Shown here: positions 6,021 to 7,380 of the stretch, in pieces | How positions within the stretch are numbered: the first letter of the stretch is position 1 | Layout of the letters: each line of letters opens with the position of its first letter | Source of the DNA: Chthonomonadaceae bacterium | Lineage (GTDB): Bacteria; Armatimonadota; Chthonomonadetes; Chthonomonadales; Chthonomonadaceae | Reading direction: 5' to 3' | Length of the DNA stretch: 7,380 nt | NCBI GenBank assembly: GCA_014377395.1 | Contig: JACMPS010000276.1 | Span: forward strand, 1-7,380 | The notes under the pieces: model-generated | Told to the model about the DNA's origin: nothing | Seen by the model: only the letters and a program-made list of their open reading frames with translations | Databases searched by the model: none | Program-made: the position numbers and the translations under genes

Positions 6021-6323
6021 CTACAAGCCGCTCCAAGCTTCCCCTTTGAGACCGGGGACCTTGCCGAAATCGGAGAGATTGCGTGTCACCAGCGTTGCGT
6101 TTCCCGCAAGGGCTGTTGCGGCGATTTTCAAGTCCATCGTGCCGACCCGAAGCCGTAGTAGCCACAAACTCTGAAATTTCGCCAATGCTTTTTCGTCGAA
6201 TGACAAGACAGGAGTGGTGCAATAACAATCACGCATTTTGTCCAGACGTAAATAAGCCGTCATTTGGCGATCAACACTTTGCATCCGGGCAATTTCCGTC
6301 ATACAACCGCACATCTGCTCCAC
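6021..6323 (-). pseudogene. Truncated VapC-type PIN toxin, C-terminal remnant
   Basis: About 100 codons encode the latter part of a VapC protein. They hold an EQM-x-G block, EIARMQSVDRQMTAYLRL, TPVLSFDE, the PIN motif RVGTMDLKIAATALA and the ending TRNLSDFGKVPGLKGEAW. Relatives are about 130-140 aa and start with a LLDT-type strand carrying the first catalytic aspartate; that part is absent. In-frame codons upstream of 6323 (LVFNPFILC) may be decayed core strand, and the next upstream element is the terminator hairpin of another gene. No antitoxin gene or ribosome site precedes it. With the first catalytic aspartate gone it should not be an active nuclease. A GTG at 6323 could in principle start translation. 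Confidence 0.75.
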
Positions 6324-6373
6324 GCAAAGGATAAACGGATTAAAAACGAGTTGTGTGAGGTGGAGAGTCGAAA

Positions 6374-6405
6374 AGAGGGGAAAACGAACTTACGCTTTCC
6401 CCTCT
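6374..6405 (-). terminator. Intrinsic terminator of the 63-aa protein gene
   Basis: Two 13-nt arms (6374-6386 and 6393-6405) pair around a 6-nt loop with one G-U type pair. On the minus strand the hairpin is followed by TTTTCG, with the first T shared with the arm. It begins 11 nt after the stop of the 63-aa gene, so transcription of that gene should end before the PIN remnant. Confidence 0.75.
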
Positions 6406-6416
6406 CCCTAACAAAA

Positions 6417-6608
6417 CTAACTGCCCCCGGCTTTGCGTTGGTGCATCCGGGGTTGTGGAACCGGAGCGGTGCGTGACGGCTTGGCGAGTTGTTGCGACTT
6501 GGGAAGCGGAGCCGCTTTTTTGTCGGCTTGTTCCTGTTTCGCTTCTTCTTTGCCTTCCGGCGAATTTTGTTTGACCTGTCGTGCGATTTTACGTCCGAAA
6601 TTTGACAT
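6417..6608 (-). CDS. Small basic Pro/Gln/Lys-rich protein of unknown function
   Basis: I do not recognise this 63-aa protein. It starts MSNFGRKIARQVKQ, followed by a charged stretch EGKEEAKQEQADKKAA and a proline/glutamine-rich, basic C-terminal half ending RKAGGS. It has no cysteine, signal peptide or membrane segment and is probably disordered. It is considered real because AAAGGAG lies 8 nt before the ATG at 6608, a TACAAT -10-like box lies just upstream, and a good terminator follows the stop. It is divergent from the PAP2 phosphatase gene. A nucleic-acid-binding or stress-related role is possible from the composition, but nothing here shows it. Confidence 0.65.
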   Translation of the reverse strand: MSNFGRKIARQVKQNSPEGKEEAKQEQADKKAAPLPKSQQLAKPSRTAPVPQPRMHQRKAGGS

Positions 6609-6628
6609 GATAAAGTCTCCTTTCCTTT

Positions 6629-6657
6629 ATTGTACCCCCTCTATCGTTTGCGTTGCA
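6629..6657 (-). promoter_or_regulatory. Candidate promoter of the 63-aa protein gene
   Basis: On the minus strand TACAAT (6634-6629) is a 5/6 match to the -10 consensus, and a poor TGCAAC box lies 17 bp upstream. The predicted transcript would start right at the AAAGGAG ribosome site, giving a very short leader. The -35 is weak, so the call is tentative. Confidence 0.35.
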
Positions 6658-6701
6658 GGGTTTGTTCAGTTCCGTTTATTCAAATCCAAAAGAGAAGCGA
6701 A

Positions 6702-6730
6702 TTGCTCTTTCCCTCTAAACCGAGTAAACT
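6702..6730 (+). promoter_or_regulatory. Candidate promoter of the PAP2 phosphatase gene, leaderless geometry
   Basis: TTGCTC (6702-6707), a 17-bp spacer and TAAACT (6725-6730) lie so that the -10 ends 6 nt before the ATG at 6737. No Shine-Dalgarno sequence precedes that ATG. The boxes are only moderate matches, but their position is the one expected for a leaderless message. Confidence 0.4.
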
Positions 6731-6736
6731 CTCCCC

Positions 6737-7228
6737 ATGAATACACTCATTATTTTCGGAGCGAAGTATCTTTTCGTCCTTGTCTTTTTGATCGCGGCTT
6801 CTGTGGCACTGTCGCTCTCACCGAAAAAGCGCATCCCGTTTCTCCTGAGCGCAATCGGGTGCGGCGTCTTTGCTATCGTGTTGGCGAAGGTTTGTGGTCG
6901 CCTTTATTTCAGTCCGCGCCCTTTTACGCAGGGCGTCATTCCGCTCTTTTCTCACGAACCCGACAATGGTTTCCCCTCCGATCATACGGTGCTGTGCGCC
7001 GCACTCGCGGCACTCACGTTCTCGGTTTCACGCAAAATTGGCGTCGGCTTGTTCGTGCTTGCGGGGGTTGTAGGAGCGTCACGAGTGGCTTCAGGAATCC
7101 ATTCCCCGCTCGATATTGTGGCGGGGCTACTGATCGGTGTGATTTCCGCCGTCGTTTCGCTCGGTCTTGTTTCACCCCTTTATAGAGAGAAGCGTGTTTT
7201 GCAAGAGGGCGAGAAAAGCACAACCTGA
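6737..7228 (+). CDS. PAP2-family membrane phosphatase, undecaprenyl-diphosphatase (BcrC)-like
   Basis: This 163-aa integral membrane acid phosphatase contains the three PAP2 signature motifs. These are K51...SPRP (R61, P62) with following F63, GFPSDH 78-83 with H83, and SRVASGIHSPLD 115-126 with R116, H122 and D126. Hydrophobic segments lie at about 4-27, 34-50, 84-97, 101-113 and 126-146. The FPSDHT form and length resemble BcrC/YbjG enzymes, which dephosphorylate undecaprenyl diphosphate outside the membrane to recycle the lipid carrier of cell-wall synthesis. Phosphatidylglycerophosphate or lipid phosphate activity is an alternative. No ribosome site precedes the ATG, whereas a -10-like TAAACT ends 6 nt upstream. 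It is followed by a HAD-type gene on the same strand, about 84 bp on. Confidence 0.85.
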   Translation: MNTLIIFGAKYLFVLVFLIAASVALSLSPKKRIPFLLSAIGCGVFAIVLAKVCGRLYFSPRPFTQGVIPLFSHEPDNGFPSDHTVLCAALAALTFSVSRKIGVGLFVLAGVVGASRVASGIHSPLDIVAGLLIGVISAVVSLGLVSPLYREKRVLQEGEKSTT

Positions 7229-7262
7229 TGCGGAATCCGAAATGCTCTCTCTTCGTCCTTTG

Positions 7263-7293
7263 GATCGAAATTAAAGGGACCGAAATCTAAAGG
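7263..7293 (+). repeat. Imperfect tandem direct repeat before the HAD gene
   Basis: GATCGAAATTAAAGG (7263-7277) is followed directly by GACCGAAATCTAAAGG (7278-7293). The units differ by one substitution and one inserted base. The second unit ends just before an ATG at 7295. It could be a two-site operator or simply a small duplication; the function is unknown. Confidence 0.5.
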
Positions 7294-7312
7294 AATGAAA
7301 AGAGAAAATCTT

Positions 7313-7380
7313 ATGGAACGTCTTCGCGCAGTCCTATTCGATATGGACGGAACGCTGGTGGACAGCAATCCACAAAACAC
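7313..7380 (+). CDS. HAD-superfamily hydrolase, N-terminus only
   Basis: The first 22 codons of a gene leaving the right edge are present. RAVLFDMDGTLVDS contains the HAD motif I, D-x-D-G-T-L-V-D-S, whose first aspartate is the phosphorylated nucleophile. This form is typical of phosphoglycolate phosphatase and beta-phosphoglucomutase-like small-molecule phosphatases; the substrate cannot be judged from 22 residues. ATG 7313 gives a standard distance to the motif. An in-frame ATG at 7295 would add six residues (MKRENL), but the AAAGGA there abuts the codon and is too close to serve as a ribosome site. Confidence 0.8.
   Translation, partial: MERLRAVLFDMDGTLVDSNPQN

Noticed and set aside
6001..6228. 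Second minus-strand open frame over the PIN remnant
   Set aside because: It is a different frame from the one carrying GTMDLKIA and TRNLSDF; its product has no recognisable motif.
4173..6287. ACTTTGCATCCG occurs at 4173-4184 and at 6276-6287
   Set aside because: A shared 12-mer is expected about once by chance in a window of this size, and the flanking sequences do not continue the match.
6433..7185. Plus-strand open frame of 250 codons across the PAP2 region
   Set aside because: It overlaps the 63-aa gene in antisense and the PAP2 phosphatase in another frame; the PAP2 frame has all three signature motifs.
1..7380. CRISPR arrays, tRNA or rRNA genes, insertion-sequence ends
   Set aside because: No regularly spaced repeats, cloverleaf-like sequences, rRNA segments, transposase frames or terminal inverted repeats were seen.

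Overview
The window looks bacterial, with moderate GC (roughly the low-to-mid 50s %), tight gene packing and mostly Shine-Dalgarno-led genes. Two genes instead have a -10-like box 6-7 nt before the ATG and no ribosome site. The gene mix (a toxin-rich segment, a DUF779 gene, an ExaC-type aldehyde dehydrogenase and a MerR/SoxR-like operator motif) does not fix a phylum. A non-proteobacterial lineage such as Armatimonadota or Chloroflexi is a guess only.

Layout. Everything from 1 to about 6608 lies on the minus strand, so it reads right to left. At the far left is the 5' part of a Gp49/HigB-family toxin gene (1-263, running off the edge). Its promoter overlaps a perfect 10-bp inverted repeat. 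Next come three closely packed genes transcribed in the order DUF779 protein (2986-3384), replication-stress ATPase RarA (1534-2931) and a sarcosine/N-methyltryptophan oxidase-like flavoenzyme (336-1529). To their right is a complete PIN-toxin module (3475-4181): an unfamiliar 69-aa partner followed by an intact VapC-like PIN protein. This module sits between the DUF779 gene and a full-length aldehyde dehydrogenase gene (4321-5841), two genes that are usually direct neighbours elsewhere. Upstream of the dehydrogenase is a perfect 16-bp palindrome inside a rightward 19-bp-spacer promoter-like arrangement. Beyond it is a truncated PIN-toxin remnant (6021-6323) and a 63-aa basic protein gene (6417-6608) with a good terminator.

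From about 6702 rightward the plus strand is used: a PAP2-family membrane phosphatase resembling undecaprenyl-diphosphatase BcrC (6737-7228), then the first codons of a HAD-family hydrolase (7313-7380, running off the edge).

How the genes may work together (inference). The dehydrogenase and DUF779 protein form a known aldehyde-oxidation pair. The amine oxidase homologue belongs to a family that releases an aldehyde (formaldehyde for N-methyl substrates) and H2O2. RarA acts at damaged replication forks. The cluster could therefore deal with aldehyde production, removal and damage, but the sequence alone does not prove this. The toxin genes and remnant suggest a segment that has repeatedly taken up and lost toxin-antitoxin modules.
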